Positions 8,672 through 15,639 of a stretch of DNA of 64,000 bases are shown here, piece by piece. Location: contig JAGHUH010000021.1 of NCBI GenBank assembly GCA_018064925.1, positions 62,001-126,000 on the forward strand. The letters are read 5' to 3'. How positions within the stretch are numbered: position 1 is the stretch's first letter; each line of letters opens with the position of its first letter. The DNA comes from Candidatus Cacconaster stercorequi. GTDB taxonomy: Bacteria > Bacillota > Clostridia > Oscillospirales > Oscillospiraceae. The notes under the pieces were generated by a model, which did not search any database, had not been told where the DNA came from, and saw only the letters and a program-made list of their open reading frames with translations. Made by a program: the position numbers and the translations under genes.

Positions 8672-9877
8672 TTATCCTGCCTTGAAATTATAGATGGGCT
8701 TGAGCACCTCGATCACATCCACGGATTCGCGGATCACATCGATGATATCCTCCAGCGCCTTATAGGCCATAGGCGCCTCATCCAGAGTCGCCTCACTGAC
8801 GGAGGTGGTATACACGCCCGCCATGGTCTTCTTGTATTCCTCCATGTCCAGCGTTTCCTTCGCCTTATTGCGGGACATGATGCGGCCTGCGCCGTGAGGT
8901 GCAGAGTAGTTCCACGCAGGATTGCCCTTGCCCACCGCCAGCACGCTGCCGTCACGCATATTGATGGGGATCAGCACCTTCTCGCCCTTATGTGCCGCGA
9001 TAGCACCCTTACGGAGAATGCGCTCCTCCACATCGATATAGTTATGGATAGTATGGAAGCTGTCACCGCCGACCATACCGGTCATTTCCAGAATGATCTG
9101 CGCCATAGTTTCGCGGCTCAGTTTGGCAAACTGCTGGCAGATCTCCACATCGTGCAGGTAGTCATCCAAGTACTGCCCGTACACATAACAGAGGTCTGCG
9201 GGGATGGAGGGCTGCTTTGCCTGCCACTCCTCCAGCAGCTTCTTCAGCGTGGACTGGATCTCCTTGCGGCGTCCCTGCTCCTTATAGGTGCGGATGATCT
9301 CATCCCGTGCCTTGAAGAATTCCTCCTTACCAAGGTTCAGGTCAACGGCCAGGTTCTGGTAGTACCCCGCCACCTGTACGCCCAGATTGCGGCTGCCGGA
9401 GTGGATCACCAGATACTTGGTGCCGTCGGCGGCCTCATCGATCTCGATGAAGTGGTTGCCGCTACCCAGCGTTCCCACGCTGCGCTCCAAACGACGCGTA
9501 TCCTTCAGTGCACGGCAGCAGCGCAACTTTGTCAGGTCAAAATGTACCTTCCTGCCATCCCACACATTCATCCCGCTGGGAATATAGTGTGCCGCAGCAT
9601 CCACCTTTTCAAAGTCGATATCGATATTCCCGAGGCAGACCGTATACATACCGCAGCCGATATCCACGCCCACGATATTGGGAACGGCCTTATCGCGGAT
9701 GGTCATGGTGGTGCCGATGGTACAGCCCTTGCCGGCATGCACATCCGGCATAATGCAGATCTGCGAGCCTTCGGTGAACTCGTAGTCGCACATTCTGCGG
9801 ATCTGCTCAATGGCTTCCTCCTCCACAACCTTTGCATAACAAAGTGCGGTATTGACTTTTCCCTTGATCTCAAACAT
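8672..9877 (-). CDS. rtcB: RNA-splicing ligase RtcB
   Basis: GTP- and Mn-dependent 3'-phosphate RNA ligase of about 401 residues, joining 2',3'-cyclic phosphate or 3'-phosphate ends to 5'-OH ends. The start at 9877 (MFEIKGKVN) has AAAGGAG upstream; the longer ORF would read through unit B. Family motifs are all visible: DVHAGKGCTIG, VGVDIGCGMYT with the metal-binding Cys, GSGNHFIEI, HSGSRNLG, and SAPHGAGRIMSR with the His that is guanylylated. The gene is flanked on both sides by tRNA-like units and followed by the DUF2828 gene. There is no rtcA cyclase and no archease in the window. Confidence 0.95.
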   Translation of the reverse strand: MFEIKGKVNTALCYAKVVEEEAIEQIRRMCDYEFTEGSQICIMPDVHAGKGCTIGTTMTIRDKAVPNIVGVDIGCGMYTVCLGNIDIDFEKVDAAAHYIPSGMNVWDGRKVHFDLTKLRCCRALKDTRRLERSVGTLGSGNHFIEIDEAADGTKYLVIHSGSRNLGVQVAGYYQNLAVDLNLGKEEFFKARDEIIRTYKEQGRRKEIQSTLKKLLEEWQAKQPSIPADLCYVYGQYLDDYLHDVEICQQFAKLSRETMAQIILEMTGMVGGDSFHTIHNYIDVEERILRKGAIAAHKGEKVLIPINMRDGSVLAVGKGNPAWNYSAPHGAGRIMSRNKAKETLDMEEYKKTMAGVYTTSVSEATLDEAPMAYKALEDIIDVIRESVDVIEVLKPIYNFKAG

Positions 9878-9902
9878 AACTGTCTGCTCCTTTTTATGTA
9901 AC

Positions 9903-9945
9903 AAGACGCATTTGTCATTCCATATGCAAGTACTGTGTGCGTCTT
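9903..9945 (-). ncRNA. Structured unit B (short, upstream of rtcB)
   Basis: The shortest unit, 43 nt. On the minus strand AAGACGCA pairs with TGCGTCTT (8 bp), and the 5' strand is followed by CACAGTAC, a variant of the shared ACAGCAA. The loop has no further clear hairpin. Its 3' end is 25 nt before the rtcB start codon and 7 nt separate it from unit C. Confidence 0.5.
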
Positions 9946-9952
9946 TATGAAC

Positions 9953-10040
9953 AAGGCACGCGTTTGATGCAGGATTCGAACCTGCCGGAGATGGTTGCCC
10001 ATCATCTTTCACCATAATATCAATTTGCTGTGGGTGCCTT
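9953..10040 (-). ncRNA. Structured unit C with a perfect tRNA T-arm
   Basis: On the minus strand the ends AAGGCAC / GTGCCTT pair, followed by CCACAGCAA. Inside lies GCAGG-TTCGAAT-CCTGC (9969-9985 on the plus strand), a canonical 5-bp T-stem with a consensus 7-nt T-loop. Directly after it ATCAA pairs with TTGAT at the 5' side, as an acceptor helix would. A GATGG-GCAA-CCATC hairpin takes the anticodon-arm position. The strand with a correct T-loop is minus, the same as rtcB. Confidence 0.7.
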
Positions 10041-10055
10041 TCAATCCTATTGCGC

Positions 10056-10139
10056 AAGGTGCATTTTCATTAACGGATGATATATCCGCCAGCGACGGAG
10101 ATTTTTAGTCTCCTGCATGTCAGTTGCTGTATGCGCCTT
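10056..10139 (-). ncRNA. Structured unit D with anticodon-arm-like hairpin
   Basis: On the minus strand AAGGCGCAT / ATGCACCTT form a 9-bp end helix with one C-A mismatch, followed by ACAGCAA. Inside is GGAGA-CTAAAAA-TCTCC, a 5-bp stem with a 7-nt loop having T at the second place, as in a tRNA anticodon arm (10097-10113). A CGGAT/ATCCG hairpin sits where a T-arm would be. Six bp separate it from unit E. Confidence 0.65.
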
Positions 10140-10145
10140 TCAGCC

Positions 10146-10257
10146 AAGATGCCTTTTTCTGCAGACCCGGGATTGCACCGGGTGACAAACTGACTAGTGG
10201 TCAGACACCCCTTCAAGGGGGTAACCGCAGTACTATAAGAATTGCTGTTGGCATCTT
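10146..10257 (-). ncRNA. Structured unit E with nested tRNA-like fold
   Basis: The longest unit, 112 nt, first in the array. On the minus strand AAGATGCC pairs with GGCATCTT, followed by AACAGCAA. Inside is a nearly full tRNA-like plan: CTGCGG/CTGCAG acceptor-like helix, a CCCC-TTGA-GGGG arm, CTGA-CCACTAG-TCAG with a 7-nt loop, and ACCCGG-TGCAATC-CCGGGT as T-arm immediately before the 3' acceptor strand. The outer helix thus extends a tRNA-like core. No CCA end is encoded. Confidence 0.65.
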
Positions 10258-10331
10258 CTGCAAGCCGTTGCGGTGTGTCCGTTTCGCGACTTGCAAGGTT
10301 ATTCTATCCATTTTGGGAAAGAACTTCACGG

Positions 10332-10371
10332 AAAAAAAGATGCGAACTCACACGAGTTCGCATTCTTTTTG
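10332..10371 (-). terminator. Terminator at the 3' end of the WYL gene
   Basis: ATGCGAACTC and its complement with a 4-nt loop, flanked by an A-tract and T-tract, overlap the last codons and stop of the WYL gene. It suggests that the structured-RNA array downstream has its own promoter or depends on read-through. The 74 bp between it and unit E contain TAGAAT on the minus strand but no convincing -35 box. Confidence 0.75.
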
Positions 10372-11256
10372 TTTTTTGAGTCGTTCTTTTATTAAGTTCA
10401 CAAAGCTCTCCGGCTCGATGACTTTTACATACGGGCCGAAGGACAGCACGCGGATCACGATCTCCGTTTCATCGTTTTCGTAGTAACGGATGCGAACCTT
10501 ATAATGCAGGTCATCCACCTTCTCCGCCTGCTTTTCGAAATGGGCAAAGTGCATCATGACGCGTTCCAACGCATTGCGCTTGTCCACGATTTCCAGTACC
10601 ACCTCGCGCAGCGCATTCTCTCGCGGCACCTCATTCCATGGGCCGTGACCGTTGTAGAATTCGCAGGTGGTGATGCGGCCCAGATTAAACTGCGAATAGC
10701 GGCAGCCCGCGGCAATAATACGGAATTTATCATCCTTTTCCGAGTATTCCAGACGCTGTGGAAAACAGCGTACCCATACCTCCTTGCCGTTGCGGTTGGT
10801 CATGGTAATTCGGATCGGGCGCCTGGTACGGATCGCCTCCGTGACCAGCTTGAAGTTCCTGATGTAGGCTTCATCCCCGTAGGGATCGCTGTCGGTGTAT
10901 TTATCGAACACCTTATAGTCCGCCGCAGTAAACAGCGGTGTCACATCCTCCAGTCCCTCCATCTGCACATCAAACAGCTTGATGCGCGGATCCTCCATGA
11001 TTGCCTTGAGCCAGCGCTTTTCCAGCAAAGTCAGCGGCATGGTCGGCTCATGGAGAATGGAGGTGGTCAGTTCTCGGTCTAAAAGCTGCCACTTCTCCTC
11101 CTTGAAGGCAGGCAGGATTGTCAGCACGCTCTCAGAAAAAGCGTTCTCGGAGATCTGACGGCAGATATCCTTCTCCGTGGTTTCCGCGGTAACGACGAGG
11201 GAGAGAATCTTGGCTACCGTACGGTAGTATACGGAATACAGTTCGCTGAAGATCAT
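10348..11256 (-). CDS. WYL-domain regulator 1
   Basis: A 302-residue regulator with a C-terminal WYL-type ligand-sensing domain at about residues 140-215 (RPIRITMTNRNGKEVWVRCFPQRLEYSEKDDKFRIIAAGC) and a WCX-like extension. The N-terminus is helical; a wHTH is not obvious. WYL domains commonly sense nucleic-acid ligands and regulate defence and repair loci. Its start overlaps the stop of the second WYL gene by 4 bp, so the two are translated together. By position it probably controls rtcB, the DUF2828 gene and the structured units. Confidence 0.8.
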   Translation of the reverse strand: MIFSELYSVYYRTVAKILSLVVTAETTEKDICRQISENAFSESVLTILPAFKEEKWQLLDRELTTSILHEPTMPLTLLEKRWLKAIMEDPRIKLFDVQMEGLEDVTPLFTAADYKVFDKYTDSDPYGDEAYIRNFKLVTEAIRTRRPIRITMTNRNGKEVWVRCFPQRLEYSEKDDKFRIIAAGCRYSQFNLGRITTCEFYNGHGPWNEVPRENALREVVLEIVDKRNALERVMMHFAHFEKQAEKVDDLHYKVRIRYYENDETEIVIRVLSFGPYVKVIEPESFVNLIKERLKKQKECELV

Positions 11257-12500
11257 GCCTCGTCACCTCCGTCTATACCATACATGCGGTACATCCACTC
11301 CAGATCATCGCGCAGCTTGTTTTCCACCGTGCGGTTGGAGAAATTGAACTGCGTGATACGCGAGATAAAGGTGCGGATCCACGGCACCATCTCCATGGTG
11401 TCAAACACCTCCGCCGTAAAGCGATAGTGCGTCTCGTCGATCTGCTCCACCATACCGCAGCGTTTTTCGCGCGCAAGGCGCTGGACGATAAATGCCTCAT
11501 CGCCGCCCACGCGGACCACAAATTCCACATGCTCCAGATGCTTGGCATGCAGGCGGCAATTAACGCCCCACATATGTTTCTCCAGCTCGCAGAGCGTGGC
11601 GCGGAGTGCATCGAACTGCTCGCATACCGCGCCGATACGCACAGCGGACAGATAGTCCAGTCGGTAGGAACTGATCCTGTCGAGATCCTCCCGATAGGCA
11701 AGCAGGTACTGTCTGCCGTTCTGCGTGCTGATATAGATCTTCAGCGGCACCAGTTGGAGTTCTTTCGGCTCATTTTCCCGCCGATTGAGATTGCGCACCG
11801 TAACGCAGGACTTTTTGCTCATGGCGTCAAAAAGCAGGGCCATGACATCGCTGTCCAATGTACCCGTGATGTAGTGATGTTTGAAAGAAAAAATGCTCTC
11901 ATCTGCTGCAAGGCGATCGAGCAGGTAGGAGCCCACCACGCCGCAGGGCGCCGCCTCGCTGAAATAGTCCAAGGCATCCTGCACAGAGGAAAGGTCTGTC
12001 ATCTCCGTACGGCGGTAATAGACCTGACGGCCCTCTTTTTCAGTGAGGAGCAGCCCCTCCTCTATGTATTCTTTCAGCTTTTTCCTGACGGTAGATTCGT
12101 CAAGGCTCATAGGTTCTTCAAAGGAGGCCAGATAATCCCGATCGATGACCCCGATGATTTCCTTGAGCGTCATCTTCACGCTCGCATCATGCAGGATATC
12201 GAAAATGATAAAGTGCAGCGTGATATCGCGGTCGGTGAAGCTTTTGGCCTTCCACGCCTTGTAAAACGGATTATGCTGCGACACGCGGTTATCCACGGAT
12301 AGAAAGACATTCTTCCCCTCTGCGGTCTGCGTAAAGCGCATATAATCGCCCAGCCAGCTTTCAATGCGGCGCCGCTCATCATCGTAGGAGCGCGCGCTTT
12401 TGGCATCGTATTCTGTTCTGCTCTTGAAGCCGTAGACATAGAACTCACGCATATAGGCGCGGATCTTATCAAAATTCTTGACCAGTTCGCTGTATGCCAT
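11253..12500 (-). CDS. WYL-domain regulator 2
   Basis: A 415-residue protein. The first half contains a DNA-binding-like helical region (KMTLKEIIGVIDRDYLASFEEPMSLDESTVRKKLKEYIEEGLLLTEKEGRQVYY), which looks like a winged helix. The second half has a WYL domain (LQLVPLKIYISTQNGRQYLLAYREDLDRISSYRLDYLSAVRI) and a WCX tail. A strong AAAGGAGG site lies upstream of the start at 12500. With the overlapping WYL partner it forms a likely hetero-pair at the head of the RtcB locus, where classical loci have the sigma-54 activator RtcR. Confidence 0.85.
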   Translation of the reverse strand: MAYSELVKNFDKIRAYMREFYVYGFKSRTEYDAKSARSYDDERRRIESWLGDYMRFTQTAEGKNVFLSVDNRVSQHNPFYKAWKAKSFTDRDITLHFIIFDILHDASVKMTLKEIIGVIDRDYLASFEEPMSLDESTVRKKLKEYIEEGLLLTEKEGRQVYYRRTEMTDLSSVQDALDYFSEAAPCGVVGSYLLDRLAADESIFSFKHHYITGTLDSDVMALLFDAMSKKSCVTVRNLNRRENEPKELQLVPLKIYISTQNGRQYLLAYREDLDRISSYRLDYLSAVRIGAVCEQFDALRATLCELEKHMWGVNCRLHAKHLEHVEFVVRVGGDEAFIVQRLAREKRCGMVEQIDETHYRFTAEVFDTMEMVPWIRTFISRITQFNFSNRTVENKLRDDLEWMYRMYGIDGGDEA

Positions 12501-12754
12501 CGGTGTGCCTCCTTTCTTTTGCGGTATGTTGATTGTACCATTTTGAAAAATGAAAGACTACTGACCCATGCGCCCAAAATAATGCACCCGAAGATGATGC
12601 AGGCCTGCATACCGTCCGAGGTATCCCCGCAGCGGCTTGCAATGACCAGCATCATCAAGCCAAAGGCGCAGAATATCACCCAGCAGGCAGTTCTGGATGC
12701 CCGCCAAAAGCCAAAATCCGCCATTTTTATTTGTCCGCTGATCGCGTCCATCAC
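12176..12754 (-). CDS. Small membrane protein, C-terminus uncertain
   Basis: Reads MDAISGQIKMADFGFWRASRTACWVIFCAFGLMMLVI, with two clear membrane helices in the first 75 residues and a GGAGGG site before the ATG. After about residue 90 the frame runs 325 bp into the WYL regulator gene in another frame and becomes low-complexity, non-protein-like sequence. The true protein was probably about 90 residues and lost its own stop through a frameshift, or ends by an event I cannot see. It follows the HAAS-type gene and may belong to that operon. Confidence 0.45.
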   Translation of the reverse strand: MMDAISGQIKMADFGFWRASRTACWVIFCAFGLMMLVIASRCGDTSDGMQACIIFGCIILGAWVSSLSFFKMVQSTYRKRKEAHRWHTANWSRILIRSAPICVSSMSTASRAEQNTMPKARAPTMMSGAALKAGWAIICALRRPQRGRMSFYPWITACRSIIRFTRRGRPKASPTAISRCTLSFSISCMMRA

Positions 12755-12824
12755 TTCCCTCCCATGACAGGCCGCTATGTGTGCAAGAGCATTCCGTCAC
12801 GCTTTCGGGGATACCGGTCGCCGC

Positions 12825-13922
12825 TTAATACAAATCGTACAGTAGGGTATCGTCCAGAATGTCCTTTCCCGTGGCCAGATATTTTTTGTTGAATTGATGC
12901 TGTTTCACCGCGATCCAGATGTTCAGCCCAGCCCAGCCAAGCAGAATTGGTGTCCAGAACAGCAATCCCACCCAAAAGTCTGTAAGTGTCATCTCACCGT
13001 CGTGCAGCATCATGATAGTTACCCATAAAATGAATCCGTAGATACCGAGCGGAATGATACTCAACAGCGGGTACTTTATCACATCTCCCCGTAATTTGCG
13101 GCGGACGAAAATTTGCCGCTCCTCCCTCGTCATATCTTCCTGATGAGGATGCCGTTCCCGATTTTTTGTGGCAACCTCTTCCCGCAATTCTCTAATTTGC
13201 TCATTCCACCCCAGTTTCTCCTCGTCAACCTTGCCAAAGGAGGGATATTTCTCCTTGACCATGCGGCGCTTTTTTCGCCAATTGAGGAAAAATACCGATA
13301 CGCAAAAGACAGTCACGATCAGGAGAGGCATCCACAACGGCAGAGAGAGAAAATCCGACCGTTCCGTGCCGCGGGTCAGAATCAGCACAATATTGATCAG
13401 GCACCAACCCCATGTATTGACCGAACCGCGCAAGGAAGCCAAACCTGCCTCTCTCCGCTTTTTATGGCTCCACCAAAACCAACTCAGCTTATCATATAGG
13501 CCGTCCATTCCGCCCAATAGCAGCCAATAGGCGAACCATATACCGGCCGATATCGGTTTTGTCAATCCGCCTTCCCGCGTAATGAGCAATACCGCCGCAT
13601 AGACCATCATACCAATGGAAACTATCGCACCCGCTATGGCAAAACTCATCAGCCAGCTCCATACGATCTGCTTCCGCGACGGCTCCAGCGCCTGCCCCAA
13701 TTGACGGCAAAAGGCGGCCATATCCTCGCCGACCACCGATTTCACCGGAGTGCCCTCGGTCTGTGCCGCCAGCAACAGCTCCACCACATCCACCATCGTA
13801 TCGGTGATATCCTCGTCGCTGAAATGCATGATCTCCAGATACGCCTTTATGTCCTTATAGGCGGTCTTATAGTCCTCATGCAGCTTTTCTGCGTAATCTT
13901 CGTATGTCAAATCGCGAATCAT
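12825..13922 (-). CDS. HAAS-domain membrane protein (PadR partner)
   Basis: A 365-residue protein. Residues 1-75 are a helical domain like the HAAS signalling domain (YAEKLHEDYKTAYKDIKAYLEIMHFSDED), which typically accompanies PadR regulators. Four to six hydrophobic segments follow (about 95-120, 125-150, 170-185, 195-215, 300-320, 325-350), with a charged cytoplasmic loop rich in Lys, Arg and Glu between them. The start codon overlaps the stop of the padR-like gene by 4 bp, a strong sign of joint function, probably membrane-linked sensing. The substrate is unknown. Confidence 0.75.
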   Translation of the reverse strand: MIRDLTYEDYAEKLHEDYKTAYKDIKAYLEIMHFSDEDITDTMVDVVELLLAAQTEGTPVKSVVGEDMAAFCRQLGQALEPSRKQIVWSWLMSFAIAGAIVSIGMMVYAAVLLITREGGLTKPISAGIWFAYWLLLGGMDGLYDKLSWFWWSHKKRREAGLASLRGSVNTWGWCLINIVLILTRGTERSDFLSLPLWMPLLIVTVFCVSVFFLNWRKKRRMVKEKYPSFGKVDEEKLGWNEQIRELREEVATKNRERHPHQEDMTREERQIFVRRKLRGDVIKYPLLSIIPLGIYGFILWVTIMMLHDGEMTLTDFWVGLLFWTPILLGWAGLNIWIAVKQHQFNKKYLATGKDILDDTLLYDLY

Positions 13923-14248
13923 GTGTCTTCCTCCCCGAACAAGATCTGTGCCGCGCTGGTGCTGAAACCTTTATAAATCTCCCGAAACTGCCGCAGTTCT
14001 TCCACCCCGGCATCCGTGATGGAATAGAGCTTCCGCATGGGGCCGTACGGTGACTTGACCATACGGCAGGCAATCAGCTTTTTCTTATTCAGACGGGTCA
14101 GCACCGGATAGAGCGTACCCTCCATCACCTGATCAAATCCCGCCCGCGAGAGCTTGCTGAGAATATCATAGCCATAGGTCTCACCCTGTTCGATCAGCGC
14201 CAGTACGCATTGCTCCAATACGCCGCGCATCAATTGCCCGCTGTCCAT
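13919..14248 (-). CDS. PadR-family transcriptional regulator
   Basis: A 109-residue winged-helix regulator of the PadR family. It begins with LMRGVLEQCVLALIEQGETYGYDILSKLSRAGFDQVMEGTLYPVLTRLNKKKLI, which contains the family recognition helix and the TLYP motif. It lacks a long C-terminal dimerisation helix, as in the short PadR subfamily-2 proteins. An AGGAGGAG site precedes the ATG. It heads the operon with the HAAS protein and is probably autoregulated through the inverted repeat covering its promoter. Confidence 0.9.
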   Translation of the reverse strand: MDSGQLMRGVLEQCVLALIEQGETYGYDILSKLSRAGFDQVMEGTLYPVLTRLNKKKLIACRMVKSPYGPMRKLYSITDAGVEELRQFREIYKGFSTSAAQILFGEEDT

Positions 14249-14289
14249 GATACTCCTCCTCTACTTGGTAATACTTAGTAGCTACTATA

Positions 14290-14329
14290 AGCATAGCCCA
14301 CCTACTTTGTGTTGTCAAGTAGGTGGGCT
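14290..14329 (-). promoter_or_regulatory. padR promoter overlapped by inverted repeat
   Basis: On the minus strand TTGACA (14313-14318), a 17-bp spacer and TATGCT (14290-14295) drive the padR gene. A 13-bp perfect inverted repeat, AGCCCACCTACTT / AAGTAGGTGGGCT (14295-14329), covers the spacer and the -35 region. It could be the regulator's operator; on the plus strand it is followed by GTTTTTG and could also act as a terminator. Confidence 0.65.
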
Positions 14330-14357
14330 GTTTTTGCTATTCGACAGCAGAAATTTC

Positions 14358-14393
14358 TTGACGCCAAACTGTATCTACTGTATAGTAACAGTA
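14358..14393 (+). promoter_or_regulatory. Promoter and operator of the GntR-ABC operon
   Basis: TTGACG, 17 bp, TATAGT forms a good sigma-A promoter. An inverted repeat TACTGT-N6-ACAGTA (14376-14393) overlaps the -10 box, in the position and style of YtrA-type GntR operators. The GntR start codon lies 14 bp beyond it. Confidence 0.7.
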
Positions 14394-14407
14394 TAGGGGG
14401 TGGATAT

Positions 14408-14788
14408 ATGAATCTCATGATCAGTCCGCTATCGCAAACCCCGATTTACGCACAACTGGAAGCGCAGCTCCGTCAGAATATCTTATCCGGAGAACTGTCG
14501 GCCAATGAGGCATTGCCCTCGATCCGTGCTCTGGCCAAGGAGCTGGGCATCGGCATTATCACGGTGAAACGCGCTTACGATGATCTGTGCAGCGAGGGGC
14601 TATTGGTGAGTTTGCAGGGCCGCGGCGTTTTTGTCGCTCCAATGGACTCCGAACGTGCCCGACAAATCCGAATGGCACAGCTTGCGGAAAAGCTGCGCGA
14701 TATCCGGCAGTATTGTGACAGCTCCGCCATTACCCGCGAGGAGCTGATAGACGCCATTCAAAAGATATATGAGGAGGAATTTCTATGA
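14408..14788 (+). CDS. YtrA-type GntR regulator
   Basis: A 126-residue repressor of the short YtrA subfamily of GntR proteins: wHTH domain (PIYAQLEAQLRQNILSGELSANEALPSIRALAKELGIGIITVKRAYDDLCSEGLL) followed by a short helical dimerisation tail. The start at 14408 follows a GGGGGTGG site; the earlier ORF-track start lies upstream of the promoter. Its stop overlaps the start of the ABC ATPase gene. Such regulators normally repress their own ABC operon and respond to cell-wall-active compounds, although the signal here is unknown. Confidence 0.9.
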   Translation: MNLMISPLSQTPIYAQLEAQLRQNILSGELSANEALPSIRALAKELGIGIITVKRAYDDLCSEGLLVSLQGRGVFVAPMDSERARQIRMAQLAEKLRDIRQYCDSSAITREELIDAIQKIYEEEFL

Positions 14789-15639
14789 ACCATGTGCTTG
14801 AGATCAAAAATCTGACAGTTGATCTTCCCGGCTTTTCGCTGAACCATATTACCATGGATATTCCCCGCGGCGTCGTAGTCGGATTAATCGGCCGCAACGG
14901 TGCCGGAAAAACAACGCTGCTTCGGACGATTACCGACATTTATGCCCCCAATGAGGGCACCATTTTGTACGATGGCATCCCTATGCGCGGAAACGAGACC
15001 ATGGTAAAGGCCAAAATGGGCATCGTATATGACACCATGTACTATCCCGCCAACACAAAAGCCATCAACCTTGCCAAGATGCTCGCTCCGTTGTATCCCG
15101 ACTTTGATATGGAGCGCTGGCATCAATTGATGAGCCGTTTCGGACTGGATGAGAAAAAACGCCCTATGCTCTATTCCAAAGGAATGCAGATGAAATTCAT
15201 GCTGGCCATGGTGCTGGCTCGTGATCCGGAACTTCTGATACTGGATGAGCCCACGGCAGGCATGGATCCCGCAGCCCGCGCGGAGATGCTGGAGCTGATG
15301 CAAGAGTTTATGCAGGACGAAACGAAAACTGTTCTGTTCTCCACCCATATCACCAGTGATCTGGATAAGATCGCCGACTACATCGCCCTGATTGCCGACG
15401 GCAAGCTGGTATGCATGGAGGAAAAGGATGCTCTGCTGGAAAAATATGTTCTGGCGCAGATCCCCCACGGCGCCATGAATGAGGAAATTTGTGCCGACTT
15501 GATCGGAAAAAAAGAAAATTCCTTTGGCTGCATCGGCCTGTCCCGCAGCCGTTCTCTTCTGGCGCAAATTCCCGGCGTCCAGTTGACCCGCCCCAGCATC
15601 GAAGACCTGCTGATCTATGGTGGCGGCCATGAAGAATGA
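14785..15639 (+). CDS. ABC transporter ATP-binding protein
   Basis: A 284-residue ATPase of the type that pairs with YtrA-like regulators. Walker A is GRNGAGKTTLL, the signature is the divergent YSKGMQMKFMLAMVLA, Walker B with the catalytic Glu is LLILDEPTAGMDP, and the switch His is in STHITSD. The last 60 residues are a variable C-terminal extension. It overlaps both neighbours, and the two following membrane proteins are the likely permease parts. An exporter for peptides or a stress transporter is plausible; the substrate is not evident. Confidence 0.9.
   Translation: MNHVLEIKNLTVDLPGFSLNHITMDIPRGVVVGLIGRNGAGKTTLLRTITDIYAPNEGTILYDGIPMRGNETMVKAKMGIVYDTMYYPANTKAINLAKMLAPLYPDFDMERWHQLMSRFGLDEKKRPMLYSKGMQMKFMLAMVLARDPELLILDEPTAGMDPAARAEMLELMQEFMQDETKTVLFSTHITSDLDKIADYIALIADGKLVCMEEKDALLEKYVLAQIPHGAMNEEICADLIGKKENSFGCIGLSRSRSLLAQIPGVQLTRPSIEDLLIYGGGHEE

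Noticed and set aside
9953-10257. Ordinary tRNA genes
   Set aside because: Units C, D and E have tRNA-like arms, but none has a full set of correct D, anticodon and T-arms with a standard 7-bp acceptor end. The shared outer helix and ACAGCAA box argue for a different RNA class.
10258-10331. Sigma-54 promoter before the structured RNA array
   Set aside because: TTGCA-type pieces are present, but no GG/GC pair at the correct -24/-12 spacing was found.
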